Notes: generated by a model not told the origin, from the sequence alone. 64,000 nucleotides of DNA from Terriglobia bacterium (GCA_020073665.1 JAIQEU010000009.1:124001-188000), one strand, 5' to 3'. Positions 43,730 through 53,227 are shown, counted from the stretch's first letter. Numbers and translations: made by a program.

Positions 43730-44811
43730 ATACGTTCTGGCGGGGGAAGCGAGTCTTCCTCACCGGGCATACCGGCTTCAAAGGAAGTTGGTTGTCGCTG
43801 TGGCTGCAATCGCTGGGGGCCACGGTCGCGGGGTACGCGCTCGATCCCCCCTCAACCCCGAATTTATTTGAGGCGGCGCAGGTCGGCTCCCAAATGGAGT
43901 CGGTGCTTGGCGACGTCTGCAATCTTCCAGCGATGCGCGCCGCCATCGCCGATTTCAAGCCTGAAGTCGTCTTCCACCTGGCCGCGCAGTCGCTGGTCCG
44001 GCCGTCTTATCAAGATCCGCTCGGCACCTACCACACCAACGTCATCGGCACCGCCAATCTCTTGGAATGCGTGCGTGATTGTGCGTCGGTGCGAGCGCTG
44101 GTCGTGGTCACTTCGGACAAATGCTACGAGAATCGGGGGTCGCCTCACCCCTACCGGGAGACTGACCCGCTTGGTGGGTACGACCCGTATAGCAGCAGCA
44201 AAGCTTGCGCCGAACTGGTGGTGTCCGCTTATCGAAGCTCCTTCTTTCCCGTGGAACGCTACCTGGAACATCACGTGGCGATTGCATCGGCGCGAGCTGG
44301 CAACGTCATCGGCGGAGGAGATTGGGCCCAGGACCGCCTGATTCCCGACATCATGCGCGGCTTTTCCTCCGCGCGCAGCGTGCCCATACGCAATCCGCAC
44401 GCGACCAGGCCGTGGCAGCACGTGCTGGAGCCCCTGCGGGGATACCTTTGCCTGGCACAAGGTCTTTTCCAGGACGGGACCAAATTCTCCGGGGCATGGA
44501 ACTTCGGTCCTCAGGAGGGCGATGCCAAGCCGGTGCAGTGGATCATCAAGCGACTGGCCGAGCAGTGGGGCACAGGAGCGCGGTGGGAAATTGACAAGGG
44601 CCAGCATCCCCACGAAGCCAACATGCTGCAGCTCGATTGGTCGAAGGCGGCCCAGGAACTGGGATGGCAGCCGGTACTCAGCCTCGCGGAAGCTTTGGAT
44701 ATGACGCTCAGCTGGTATCGCGAATTCCTTGCGGGCAAGAATTCCCGCAAGAAGTGCCTGGAACAGATCGCGGAGTACACGGCAAAAGCCGCGCAACCTT
44801 CAGCGCGCTGA
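43723..44811 (+). CDS. rfbG: CDP-glucose 4,6-dehydratase
   Basis: 362 residues. The SDR-extended fold shows VFLTGHTGFKGSWLSLWL (NAD loop), HLAAQSLVRPSY, VTSDKCYEN and the catalytic YSSSKACAEL, matching RfbG. It converts CDP-glucose to CDP-4-keto-6-deoxyglucose. The ATG at 43723 overlaps the rfbF stop; the longer frame from 43693 is rejected. The later dideoxysugar genes (rfbH and an epimerase) are not adjacent, so the pathway must continue elsewhere or end here. Confidence 0.95.
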   Translation: MVDTFWRGKRVFLTGHTGFKGSWLSLWLQSLGATVAGYALDPPSTPNLFEAAQVGSQMESVLGDVCNLPAMRAAIADFKPEVVFHLAAQSLVRPSYQDPLGTYHTNVIGTANLLECVRDCASVRALVVVTSDKCYENRGSPHPYRETDPLGGYDPYSSSKACAELVVSAYRSSFFPVERYLEHHVAIASARAGNVIGGGDWAQDRLIPDIMRGFSSARSVPIRNPHATRPWQHVLEPLRGYLCLAQGLFQDGTKFSGAWNFGPQEGDAKPVQWIIKRLAEQWGTGARWEIDKGQHPHEANMLQLDWSKAAQELGWQPVLSLAEALDMTLSWYREFLAGKNSRKKCLEQIAEYTAKAAQPSAR

Positions 44812-44866
44812 CGGGTCAAGCGCTCAACGTACCGCGCATTGCTGCCCTCCAATCCAGCTCGCAGGA

Positions 44867-45307
44867 TTACTTGCCACGCAGGTACTGGTCAGTTCTATTG
44901 ATCCAGTCGGCACGCGGGGGACAGAACACATCCAGATCCACGGTGTCTTCTACCGCTTCGGCTTTGTGCGGCATGTGGGGCGGAATGGTCAGCACTTCGC
45001 CCGCTTTTACCACAATTACTTTGCCGTCGATCCAAAACTTCAGAGCGCCTTCCAGAATGTAGGTGAGCTGCTCATTCACGTGGCTATGCTCGGGGACGAT
45101 GCAGCCCTGCTTTAGCAGCACACGCGCCAGCATGATCTGCTGGCCGACCACAAAATGCCGCTGCAGCAGCGGATTGAGTTGCTCTTTCCCGATGGCGTCC
45201 CAGGCAAGGTATTGCAGTTCGGCTTTCCGGGGCCGGGCCTTGCTTACGGTGCCCTTCTGCGCCACGTTACGTTTGGCGGCCTTCTTCTTTTTCTTGGCTT
45301 TCACCAT
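44867..45307 (-). CDS. Cupin-domain protein with Lys-rich N-terminus
   Basis: 146 residues. A strongly basic start (MVKAKKKKKAAKR) is followed by a single cupin barrel: GCIVPEHSHVNEQLTYILEG (metal ligands His/His/Glu) and VLTIPPHMPHKAEA. The ATG at 45307 follows the upstream stop after one nt, with AAGGAAAGG as ribosome-binding site. Last gene of the receptor-aminotransferase-amidohydrolase operon. Cupins of this size may act as dioxygenases, isomerases or sensors; the substrate is unknown. Confidence 0.85.
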   Translation of the reverse strand: MVKAKKKKKAAKRNVAQKGTVSKARPRKAELQYLAWDAIGKEQLNPLLQRHFVVGQQIMLARVLLKQGCIVPEHSHVNEQLTYILEGALKFWIDGKVIVVKAGEVLTIPPHMPHKAEAVEDTVDLDVFCPPRADWINRTDQYLRGK

Positions 45308-45308
45308 C

Positions 45309-46643
45309 TCAGTGCACCTTTCCTTCATAGAGGCCGACAGCGGTGTCGTGCAAGTAGGCTCTGGCCATCTCCAGAGCCTTGGCTTCGCTCACCTCGCCTT
45401 CGGAGACCATCTCGGCGAGCGCCGCGGCCAAGGCCGTGCGCCCTGACTGAATGCCCAGCCAGTAGCTCTCCTCCGCGCCCAGCACTTCGTTGTAAGGGAA
45501 ACTGTCAGTGCCGAAAGTGATCTTGTCGGGAAATGTCTCCAGCCACTGCTTCAGCGAATGTTTGAACTCTGACGGGTACATGGCGATCTCCTGATAGGAA
45601 GATTCCATGTAGACGTTCTTCACCGCGGCCAGCCAGATGGCCTCTCGCTCGAAGGGGTAGCCGCCGTGAATCATCACGAAGGTGGTGCCCGAGTAACGCG
45701 GGTCGCGCAAAACATTTTCCAGATTCATGATCCCGCTCTCGCTCAGGCTGAAGTAGTCGCCCACCCCGACGCAGGAGTGAATGTGCACGGGAAGGTGCAG
45801 GCGTCCGCCTTCCTTAACCAGGTAGCGGAAGATGAAGTCCTGGAAGGTACGGTAATCCTGGGTGCTGGGAATACCCCCGGCGACATAGCGGGTGTAAATG
45901 TCCTGGGCCTGGTCGTAGGAAGGATCGCTGAACTTGGTTGGCCGGAAATACGCCACCTCGAACTTCATGGCGATCGCACCCTTTTTCTGGTTGTCCTCCA
46001 GCACCCGGGTGATGAACTGAAGATAGAGCCCGAAGTTGTCCGGCAGCTTGGAGATGCCTTCCTGCTGGATCCAGCGATGCAGCATTTTCTCCTGCAGGGG
46101 CATGTACACTTCCTGGTCCGGATTGCGGGCACGTTCCCGCTGGTTGTTGAACGGCCACATAAACGAGTCGGCGAAGAACACCCACACAAAGCGCTTGGGG
46201 TCGAGATAGTCGGCCATCATCGCGCGGTTGGCCACCGACTTATCGACATTCAGCTTGTCCAGAAGGTTGGAGAAATATGCTGTGCCCTGCGCCTTCTTCA
46301 ACTCCGCCTTTTTCTGCACCAGCCACTTGGCGTGGTCGGGCGAAAGATCGTTGTAGGGATAGCCAAACAGCGCTTTGGCGGCGGAGATCAGTTCAGGGTT
46401 GGAATCGCGCTCCCGCAGCGCCACGCTTCCGGGCGGCGAGGCCATGGCATCAACGTCGGTGTCTTCGGGAAATCCGGGATGGGCGTGATGATCGAAGATC
46501 GGAATTTTCTCGATCTGCGGCAGCAACCGCTGGTAGATCTGCTGCACATCGGGTCCGGGGAACGGGCGCGCTTGCGCCATACCGGGAGCCGACCAAGCGC
46601 TAAGTGCGATTACACCAACCAGCATTTGCAGACGCAGGCTCAT
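45309..46643 (-). CDS. Secreted amidohydrolase-family metalloenzyme
   Basis: 444 residues with a signal peptide ending MAQA. The TIM-barrel metal ligands are IFDHHAHPG (H53, H55), HIHSCVGVGDYF, MIHGGYPFERE and FGTDSFPYNE (Asp), the amidohydrolase-2 arrangement. Residues 58-72 lie in an Asp/Glu-rich loop. Gap to the upstream aminotransferase is 27 nt and to the cupin 1 nt. Periplasmic hydrolysis of an amide or decarboxylation of an aromatic acid are both possible for this superfamily. Confidence 0.85.
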   Translation of the reverse strand: MSLRLQMLVGVIALSAWSAPGMAQARPFPGPDVQQIYQRLLPQIEKIPIFDHHAHPGFPEDTDVDAMASPPGSVALRERDSNPELISAAKALFGYPYNDLSPDHAKWLVQKKAELKKAQGTAYFSNLLDKLNVDKSVANRAMMADYLDPKRFVWVFFADSFMWPFNNQRERARNPDQEVYMPLQEKMLHRWIQQEGISKLPDNFGLYLQFITRVLEDNQKKGAIAMKFEVAYFRPTKFSDPSYDQAQDIYTRYVAGGIPSTQDYRTFQDFIFRYLVKEGGRLHLPVHIHSCVGVGDYFSLSESGIMNLENVLRDPRYSGTTFVMIHGGYPFEREAIWLAAVKNVYMESSYQEIAMYPSEFKHSLKQWLETFPDKITFGTDSFPYNEVLGAEESYWLGIQSGRTALAAALAEMVSEGEVSEAKALEMARAYLHDTAVGLYEGKVH

Positions 46644-46670
46644 TCTATTTCTCCACTGTCGCGAGTTGTT

Positions 46671-47858
46671 CTACCTGCCGGCAAGGGTACCCTGCCACGC
46701 CGCCGAAATCTTCATGATGCGTTCGACCGCTTCTTGCAGGGTTGCCGTCGAGGAGGCAAACGAGAAGCGCACAAAATCTTTGCCTGCAGGACCAAACGCC
46801 GCTCCCGCGATCGCCGCCACCCCGGCATCCTCCAGCATGATGTGGCTGACCTGTTCTGCGGTCATGCCGGTGCCGGCGATGTTTACCCAGGCGTAAAACG
46901 CACCCTCCGGCGGAACGCAACGGAAGCCGGGGACGCGATTCAGGTCGCGCACAAACTGCTCTCGCCGCTTGGCGAACTCATTCACCATGCGGGGCGTGGC
47001 TCCACTGGTGTCGCGCAGCGCCTCCACGGCTGCGTACTGCGTGAACTCGGCGACACAGGTGTAGCTATTCACCGTGAGCATGTTCAACGCCGGAACAATA
47101 TGCGCAGGCGCCACGGTGTAGCCCAGCCGCCAGCCGGTCATGGCGAAGCTCTTGGAAAACCCATCGATGATCAGGGCACGTTCTTCCATGCCGGGATACT
47201 TCAGCATGGAAAGGTAATTCCGGCCATAAATGATGCGGGCGTAAATTTCGTCGGAGAGCACGAGCAAGTCATGCTTGACCGCGAGTTCGGCCAGTCGGCG
47301 CTGCACAGCGTCGGTGTACACCGTCCCGGTTGGATTTCCCGGGGAATTGGTAATCAGGATCTTGGTGCGCGGAGTAATTTTCGCCGCAACCTCATCCGGG
47401 TCGGGCTGAAGGCGGTTGCGTTCGGCCAGTTCGAAGAACACCGGAACACCGCCCAGTCCGAGCGTGATCGAGGCATAACCGGGAAATCCGGGGTCGGGAT
47501 AAAGGACTTCGTCGCCGGGCTCCAGCAGCGCCATTAAGGCAAAAAAGAGGGCAATCTTGCAGCCGGGAGCGATGACAACATTGTCGGCAGAGACCTTCAA
47601 GCCGCGCGTCCGGTTCAGATAGATGGCAATTTCCTCGCGCAGCGCCGGGACTCCCTGCACCGGACAATAGCGGTCTTTGCCGTCGTCGAGCGCGTTCTTG
47701 GCGGCGTCGAGGACCGGAGTTGCCGGGTGGAAGTCGGGTTCGCCGAGTTCGAGGTGGATGATGGAGCGGCCCTGTCGCTCCAACTCTTTGGCACGCGCGA
47801 AGACCGACAAAGCCCCTTCGCCGCTCATCGACGCCATCCGGGACGCTACAGGTCGCAT
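46671..47858 (-). CDS. Class I aminotransferase
   Basis: 395 residues. The PLP fold type I pattern is complete: LELGEPDFHPATP, YCPVQGVPALREEIA, ITNSPGNPTGTVY, VLSDEIYARIIYG and the Schiff-base lysine in IDGFSKSFAMTGWRLG, with a late FRCVPPEGAFYAWVNI. It resembles AspC/ArAT-type enzymes. Context in an uptake operon suggests it deaminates an imported amino acid or peptide product. Starts 12 nt after the AhpD-like gene. Confidence 0.92.
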   Translation of the reverse strand: MRPVASRMASMSGEGALSVFARAKELERQGRSIIHLELGEPDFHPATPVLDAAKNALDDGKDRYCPVQGVPALREEIAIYLNRTRGLKVSADNVVIAPGCKIALFFALMALLEPGDEVLYPDPGFPGYASITLGLGGVPVFFELAERNRLQPDPDEVAAKITPRTKILITNSPGNPTGTVYTDAVQRRLAELAVKHDLLVLSDEIYARIIYGRNYLSMLKYPGMEERALIIDGFSKSFAMTGWRLGYTVAPAHIVPALNMLTVNSYTCVAEFTQYAAVEALRDTSGATPRMVNEFAKRREQFVRDLNRVPGFRCVPPEGAFYAWVNIAGTGMTAEQVSHIMLEDAGVAAIAGAAFGPAGKDFVRFSFASSTATLQEAVERIMKISAAWQGTLAGR

Positions 47859-47870
47859 AGGGCCTTCCTA

Positions 47871-48434
47871 CTATCGTGCCGAGCCGGGCGCTGGGGTCAG
47901 CGGGATGCGCAGCCCATCCACCAGGCGGGGAAAGAACTCAAACGCCGCCGCCACCGCGGTCAGTTCGAGAATCTGAAGATCGTTGTACACCGACTTAACA
48001 GTTGCATAGAAAGCGTCGTCGATCTGGGCGGGAGAGACATGCAACCGGTCGGCGTAACGGAAGCCGATTTTTTCCGCTTCGGTGAAGGGCCCATGTTCGA
48101 AGTCTGCCAGGCCCTCGATCTGCCCGTCGCTGGCGCCCTTCTGCCGGGCGGAGAGGCTGTGGGCTTTCAGGCCGTATTCAAAACGGTGCAGGAAACATAC
48201 GCGCACCGCCACCAGTTCCTTGTACCAGCCCGGCAGGGCGCCGTCCCCTACCATCGGTTTCAAGAACGCCGCGATGCCCTGGGCCAGCGCCGGAATGTTG
48301 GCGACGGTTTTGAACATGTTGGGCACAACGCCCCGCTGCTGCAGCAGGGCATCGTAAATCGCGCCCACCTCGGGCGAAACCTGGTCCCGCTCGAGCATCG
48401 GGATGCGCCCCTGAAAGCCCGTTGCGCGGCTCAT
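47871..48434 (-). CDS. AhpD/carboxymuconolactone decarboxylase-like protein
   Basis: 187 residues, all helical. It has the CMD-fold motif LVAVRVCFLHRFEYGLKAHSLSARQKGASDGQIEGL, but the redox CxxC of AhpD (usually ...CxYCxxAH) is absent (HRFEYGLKAH). The start codon overlaps the stop of the TonB-dependent receptor gene (TAATG), so translation is coupled. This may be a non-peroxidase member of the superfamily, for example a lactone decarboxylase or binding protein. Confidence 0.8.
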   Translation of the reverse strand: MSRATGFQGRIPMLERDQVSPEVGAIYDALLQQRGVVPNMFKTVANIPALAQGIAAFLKPMVGDGALPGWYKELVAVRVCFLHRFEYGLKAHSLSARQKGASDGQIEGLADFEHGPFTEAEKIGFRYADRLHVSPAQIDDAFYATVKSVYNDLQILELTAVAAAFEFFPRLVDGLRIPLTPAPGSAR

Positions 48435-51400
48435 TAGAACGAGAACCTTCCGGACAGCTGGATCAGGCGCGGCGTACCTTTCGTACTGGTAATCGTCCCA
48501 AAACCGAGCCCGTTAAAAATATTGTTTGGGCTCGCGAAGATGGGATGGTTCCAGATATTGAAGAAGTCTGCCGAGAACTTGAAGGTCTTGTTTTCGGTGA
48601 TACGGAAATCCTTGCCGAGAGACAGGTCCCAGTTCTGTTGGGTCGGTCCGCGGAAAGGGTTCCGCCTCAAATTGCCGAAACCGGTTTCTCCGTCCGGTCC
48701 CACAACGGGAGCACCACTGAACGCACCCGCCGCAAAGTAATTGTTAATGCGCTGGTTGAGGCTACCGCCAGCGAGAGCGGAAGAGATGGTGAAGCCGGGA
48801 TTCAGCGTGGCAGTGCTGGTGTTGGGGCTGCTCAGGTTGAAACCGGTCCCGCCCGCGGCGTCAATGATGGTGACGGGAGTCCCCGACTGGATGGTCGTGA
48901 TCCCGCTCAATGCCCAGTGGCTCAGCAGCGCTCCCTTCCATCCGTTCTGTGCGGAGAAAAGGGGGACATCCCAGTTGTAGCTGACGACCAGGCGGTGAGT
49001 GCGGTCGAAGTCCGAAGGACCATAAGAGTCGCGCAGGTTGGTCTGATCGTTGATGGCGGTGTTGAACGCGGTGTTACCGCTGGAAGTCGCGTCCAACGCC
49101 TTCGACCAGGTGTAGGCTGCCTGGAGATACAGAGACTTCGAGAAGCGATGCGACGTGGTGACTTGGAGGGAATTGTAGTGCGACCAGGCGTCGCTGGCGA
49201 AGAGCTGGTAGTTTTGAGTCGCCAGGCCCACGGCCCGCGAGCGCGCGTTGGCATTGAAGAACGTGTTCTGGTTGATGGTGTAGGGTGTTCCATCCTTGGC
49301 AACAATGGTAACCGGATGGGTTCTGGCATCGTAGGGCTGGATGCCGTCGCGGGTTTCTCTCAAGTGCGTACCCTTGGTGCCCACGTAGGCAACTTCGAGT
49401 ACCCAGTTTCCCGGCAGCTGCCGCTGAATGCTGAGGTTCCATTGCGCAGTGCTGGGTGAAACGAAATGCCGCGGCACTTCGAGTCCAAACAAGTTGATGC
49501 TGTTGCCGCCGAAGGTACCGAACGGGTTGGGCTGGCCGTTGTCGAATACCGAACATTGAGAAGTATCGGGTGTCGGCGCGCCGGTAGTGCAATCGACGAA
49601 TCCCAGGAACTGGGAATACACCGGAATGAACGCGGGGTCGATGACTCCTCCTACCGGCAATCTTCCGGGGCCCACCGCAAACACATCCGCCATGTCTCCC
49701 GGAGTACCGGTTGGGGTGGTGATGGGAAGAATGGGCGTGGTGAAGGAGAGCTGGTCCACGGTACCGACATCCTCACGAACATAGAAGATGCCGTAGCCGC
49801 CGCGGATGGACGTGGTGTGATGGCCGAACAGGTCGTAGGCAAAGCCCAGGCGCGGCCCGAAATTCGAGGCGTAACTGTTGGCCATGGTGGTGTCGCTGAG
49901 CGTCCCGGTAAAGCCTGTCACCCCAAGATTGCCTACGCATCTGGGATAGACAAACGGTACAGCGCCCTGATTGGCCAGTGCGGAAATGGTGTTGCCGATG
50001 TGGCATAGATTGTCCTTCGCCGCACCGAACAATTCCCAACGCAGTCCGGCGTTGATGGTCAGACTTGAGGTCGCCTTGTAGTCATCCTGCAAGAACAGAG
50101 CGAAATCGTTGACCCGGTATTCATGGTTTGAAACACCGCTGCCGCCGAAGGAAAATCCCGGCTGGCCTAACAGGAAGTTCTGAAAGTCGGTGCAGCCGCC
50201 CAGGGGGACGCACGGATCGGCCGGATTTCCCGGGTTTCCTGACGTGGGGAAGAAGAACAACTGCCCGTTGAAGGTTTGCGGGAAGTTCTTGTCCAGATTG
50301 ACGCGGTCGAATTCCCCACCGAAGCGGACGACGTGTTTTCCCGCGACGTAGCTGGCGGTGTCGAGGAAGGTGTAGTTGTTCTGCGTCTGGCTCTGGTCGG
50401 CGCCGGGCGTTGGCCCCAGCTGAAAAGTCGAGAAAGTGAATTTGTAGATGGTCTGGTAGAGATTGTTGTTGGGCCGGTTGATGCCCAGATCGTTCACCGT
50501 GACGATCGGCGAGTTGATCGACTTGTTGTCGATATGCACCAGGCCGAACCGGAACTCGTTCACCAGGCGAGGGCTGAACAAATGGGTTTCCGCGAAGCTC
50601 AAAAAGCGGTCGTGCACGGGCTGATCGAGAGGAAAGTTCAGGTCAGTCGGGCTGATGCTGCCGCCCAAGGTTGCGGTCAATCCGCCCGCCCCAAACGGGG
50701 TCACGGAACGGAAGTTGGAGAAAAAGAAACGTCCTGAGATCTTGTCTTTGCCTCCGCGGAAGTCACGGTCATAGTTCACCGTAAACTGGTCGTCGTTGTA
50801 CTTGCCCGCCTTGCTGAGCACGAATGCTCCAGCGCAAGTCGGGCAGGAAGGGCCCGGAAGCGATGGGAACAGGTAGCCGCTGGGATCGTTGAACTGGCCG
50901 CTCTGGAAGTTCAGCAGGCTGAGCGCGACCGGATCGATGTTGGCGGCGGTCACGTTCGGGTCGCCCGGAAAGAACGTGTTCACCAGGGTTTGCGCATAGC
51001 CCGCCGTGCCTCGCGCAGCCGTGGGAAGAATGGGCAGAGTGGTGCTGATGATGGTGCCGGTGGAAAGGCCGCTGCGCTGACGCGTTCCCTGATAATTGGC
51101 GAAGAAGAAGCCAAGCTTTCCGTCTTTGCCGATCGGGCCACCCAGGCTACCACCAAAGATGTTCTGCTTGATGTCCGGCCGCTCATTGGGAAGTCCCAGC
51201 GTGGCCTGGCTGCGCTTATTGAAATACTCGTTTGCGTTCAATGACGTGTTGCGGAAGAACTCGAACAGACTGCCGTGGAAAGTCCTGGTGCCACTCTTGA
51301 GAATGGCGTTGATGTTGCCCCCGCCGTTTCGTCCCTGGGTGGCATCGTAAAGACTGGTCTGGACCTTGAATTCCTCCACCACGTCGGGGCTGGGCAGCGG

Positions 51401-52039
51401 AGTGTTTGTGAGTTCGGCTACGTTATAGTCGGTCGCGCTGATGCCTTCAATCAGGTAGTTGTTGTTGTCCTCGCGCTGGCCGTTGACCTGGATGCGGACA
51501 TCGCCCCGTCCGAGCTGAGCCGAGCCGTTTAGTTCACTTTGCGCGCCGGCCGAGAGAGTCAGCAGCTGCTGGAAATTCCGCGTGGCCAGGGGAAGACTGC
51601 GAATAGTGCCGGCTTCAATGGCCTGACCGGTGGTGGCGTCAGTGGTCTGCAGATTCTGCACCTCGGCCTGGACCTCGATCTTCTGCTGCACCGTCGGCGG
51701 AACCACCCGGGCGGTCATGCGGGTGGTCTCGGTGACCCGCACCACCACGTCGGAGAACGTAGCCTCGGCAAACCCGGAAGCGCGGACGACCACGGTGTAG
51801 GTTCCCACCGGCAGCAACTGAGCGGTAAACGAGCCGCTGGCGTCGGTGGTGATGGTGCGAGTGACCACACCTTGTTCCTGGCTGATGATGCGCACCTCGG
51901 CGCCCGCGATCACGGCCCCGGATTTGTCCTGCACCGTGCCGGTAATTGCGCCAGTCGCTCCGCCTTGGGCCAGCATCTGTCCGGCCAGCGAAAGCCCGAT
52001 CACTGCGACCCACAACCAATTTCTCATCGCCTTTGGCAT
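48434..52039 (-). CDS. Oar-like TonB-dependent outer-membrane receptor
   Basis: 1201 residues. Signal peptide (to about AQG), then a carboxypeptidase-regulatory-like domain (about 28-115: ITGTVQDKSGAVIAGAEVRI, TDASGSFTAQLLPVGTYTVVVRASGF). A plug-like region includes LPLATRNFQQLLTLSAG and VNGQREDNNNYLIEGISA, followed by a long beta-barrel ending LSGRFSF with a C-terminal Phe. This architecture is expanded in Acidobacteriota. It heads the operon running to 44867, so it probably imports the substrate processed by those enzymes. Family members are often linked to carbohydrate or peptide uptake. Confidence 0.9.
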   Translation of the reverse strand: MPKAMRNWLWVAVIGLSLAGQMLAQGGATGAITGTVQDKSGAVIAGAEVRIISQEQGVVTRTITTDASGSFTAQLLPVGTYTVVVRASGFAEATFSDVVVRVTETTRMTARVVPPTVQQKIEVQAEVQNLQTTDATTGQAIEAGTIRSLPLATRNFQQLLTLSAGAQSELNGSAQLGRGDVRIQVNGQREDNNNYLIEGISATDYNVAELTNTPLPSPDVVEEFKVQTSLYDATQGRNGGGNINAILKSGTRTFHGSLFEFFRNTSLNANEYFNKRSQATLGLPNERPDIKQNIFGGSLGGPIGKDGKLGFFFANYQGTRQRSGLSTGTIISTTLPILPTAARGTAGYAQTLVNTFFPGDPNVTAANIDPVALSLLNFQSGQFNDPSGYLFPSLPGPSCPTCAGAFVLSKAGKYNDDQFTVNYDRDFRGGKDKISGRFFFSNFRSVTPFGAGGLTATLGGSISPTDLNFPLDQPVHDRFLSFAETHLFSPRLVNEFRFGLVHIDNKSINSPIVTVNDLGINRPNNNLYQTIYKFTFSTFQLGPTPGADQSQTQNNYTFLDTASYVAGKHVVRFGGEFDRVNLDKNFPQTFNGQLFFFPTSGNPGNPADPCVPLGGCTDFQNFLLGQPGFSFGGSGVSNHEYRVNDFALFLQDDYKATSSLTINAGLRWELFGAAKDNLCHIGNTISALANQGAVPFVYPRCVGNLGVTGFTGTLSDTTMANSYASNFGPRLGFAYDLFGHHTTSIRGGYGIFYVREDVGTVDQLSFTTPILPITTPTGTPGDMADVFAVGPGRLPVGGVIDPAFIPVYSQFLGFVDCTTGAPTPDTSQCSVFDNGQPNPFGTFGGNSINLFGLEVPRHFVSPSTAQWNLSIQRQLPGNWVLEVAYVGTKGTHLRETRDGIQPYDARTHPVTIVAKDGTPYTINQNTFFNANARSRAVGLATQNYQLFASDAWSHYNSLQVTTSHRFSKSLYLQAAYTWSKALDATSSGNTAFNTAINDQTNLRDSYGPSDFDRTHRLVVSYNWDVPLFSAQNGWKGALLSHWALSGITTIQSGTPVTIIDAAGGTGFNLSSPNTSTATLNPGFTISSALAGGSLNQRINNYFAAGAFSGAPVVGPDGETGFGNLRRNPFRGPTQQNWDLSLGKDFRITENKTFKFSADFFNIWNHPIFASPNNIFNGLGFGTITSTKGTPRLIQLSGRFSF

Positions 52040-52218
52040 ACACGCCTCCCGTGATAGTCCCCCCTGGAGGGGAGTGCGATTACGCTCGACAGGTAATCAA
52101 TCGTTGAATGGAAATGCGGTGCTGTGCGCAGAGCGGTTGCGGCAGGTTTCTCACTGCAAGTTTGCCGACAAACGATCTCGGGGCCCGCATGCAAAATACC
52201 CAAGCGCCGAACAGGTAC

Positions 52219-52236
52219 ACTTCTAACGCTAGAAGT
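52219..52236. promoter_or_regulatory. Perfect inverted repeat upstream of the receptor operon
   Basis: ACTTCTA-ACGC-TAGAAGT, 7-bp arms, about 180 nt upstream of the receptor start codon. It has the size of a dimeric regulator site, but could also be chance. No dedicated regulator gene is adjacent. The other bases of the gap 52040-52319 include a small CCCC/GGGG hairpin near 52060 and nothing else. Confidence 0.35.
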
Positions 52237-52319
52237 AAAGACAGGAAGATGGCCGAAAGACTACTAGAAAAGTGGCAGGGTTTGCAACACCACCCGCCCC
52301 GGGTCCCGTGAAACGTTTG

Positions 52320-53108
52320 TTACAGCCCTTTGTAGATGCCGCCGTCAACCAGGACGGTTTGCCCGGTAATGTAGGAAGCGCGCTCGGAGGCCAGCCAGAC
52401 AATGGTCTCGGCGACTTCCCGGGGCTCCCCCAGGCGTTTCAGCGGGGCGTCCGCTGCCCAGCCTTCGAAAACCTCTTTCTCGCTCTTGCCCAGCGCAGCC
52501 GAGCGCGTTTTCGCCAATTGCTTCAGCCGGTCGGTAGCGGTGTAGCCGGGGCCGACATTGTTGACCAGGATGCCGTCTTTGCCGAACTCGTTGGCCAGGC
52601 TCTTCACCAGGCCGACCACCGCCGCTCGTACGGCGTTGGATAGCACCAGGTCAGAAACCGGCTGCTTGGTGGTAATCGACGTGATCGTGATGATGCGGCC
52701 CCAGCGCCGCTGCTGCATGTGGGGGATGACTTCACGGGCAAAATGAACAGCGCTGAGAAAATTCAGATCCAGCGCCTTGCGCCAGTCCTCGAGGCTGGCG
52801 GCGAGAAAACCCATGGCCGGAGGCCCCCCGGCATTGGTGACGCAGATGTCGGCGCTGCCCAACCTGGCGACTGTGGCTTCCACGAAGCGGTGCACGGCAG
52901 CGGCGTCGGTCACGTCGACGGCTTCGGCATGAACTTCGGTTCCAAACTGCTTGCGGAGTCTTTCCGCTAGTTCCTGCAGGGCGACCTGGTTGCGCGCACA
53001 GATCGCCACCTTGCACCCTTCAGCAGCAAAGGCCTCAGCTGTGGCCCGCCCAATACCCTGGCTGGATGCCGCCACAATCGCGACCCGGTTCTTCAGTCCT
53101 GTATCCAT
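52320..53108 (-). CDS. SDR-family oxidoreductase with atypical active site
   Basis: 262 residues. The Rossmann start AIVAASSQGIGRATAEAFAAEG replaces the usual TGxxxGIG. NAG-type NAGGPPAMGF, IITITSITTKQPVSDLVL and a proline-glycine VGPGYTATDRL segment are present. At the normal YxxxK position the sequence is LVLSNAVRAAVVG, so the canonical tyrosine and lysine are both missing, as in a known subgroup of 3-oxoacyl-ACP-reductase-like SDRs. The C-terminus ITGQTVLVDGGIYKGL is standard. Substrate unknown. Confidence 0.88.
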   Translation of the reverse strand: MDTGLKNRVAIVAASSQGIGRATAEAFAAEGCKVAICARNQVALQELAERLRKQFGTEVHAEAVDVTDAAAVHRFVEATVARLGSADICVTNAGGPPAMGFLAASLEDWRKALDLNFLSAVHFAREVIPHMQQRRWGRIITITSITTKQPVSDLVLSNAVRAAVVGLVKSLANEFGKDGILVNNVGPGYTATDRLKQLAKTRSAALGKSEKEVFEGWAADAPLKRLGEPREVAETIVWLASERASYITGQTVLVDGGIYKGL

Positions 53109-53227
53109 ATATGCGACGGATTATAGACGGCAGTTCGAAGAATGCGCCAATCACTCCGTCCTTGCGCCGGTTGGGCCGTGGACGCTAGTCTTAGACAATT
53201 GTTTTATCTTTAAGTTTTGAGGCCCCC

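Noticed and set aside
45666-47537. Plus-strand open frame of 623 codons
   Set aside because: Antisense to the amidohydrolase and aminotransferase genes, His/Gly-rich in the way of GC-frame shadows, no family pattern.
48422-49459. Plus-strand open frame of 345 codons opposite the receptor gene
   Set aside because: Antisense shadow of the beta-barrel coding region; no independent evidence.
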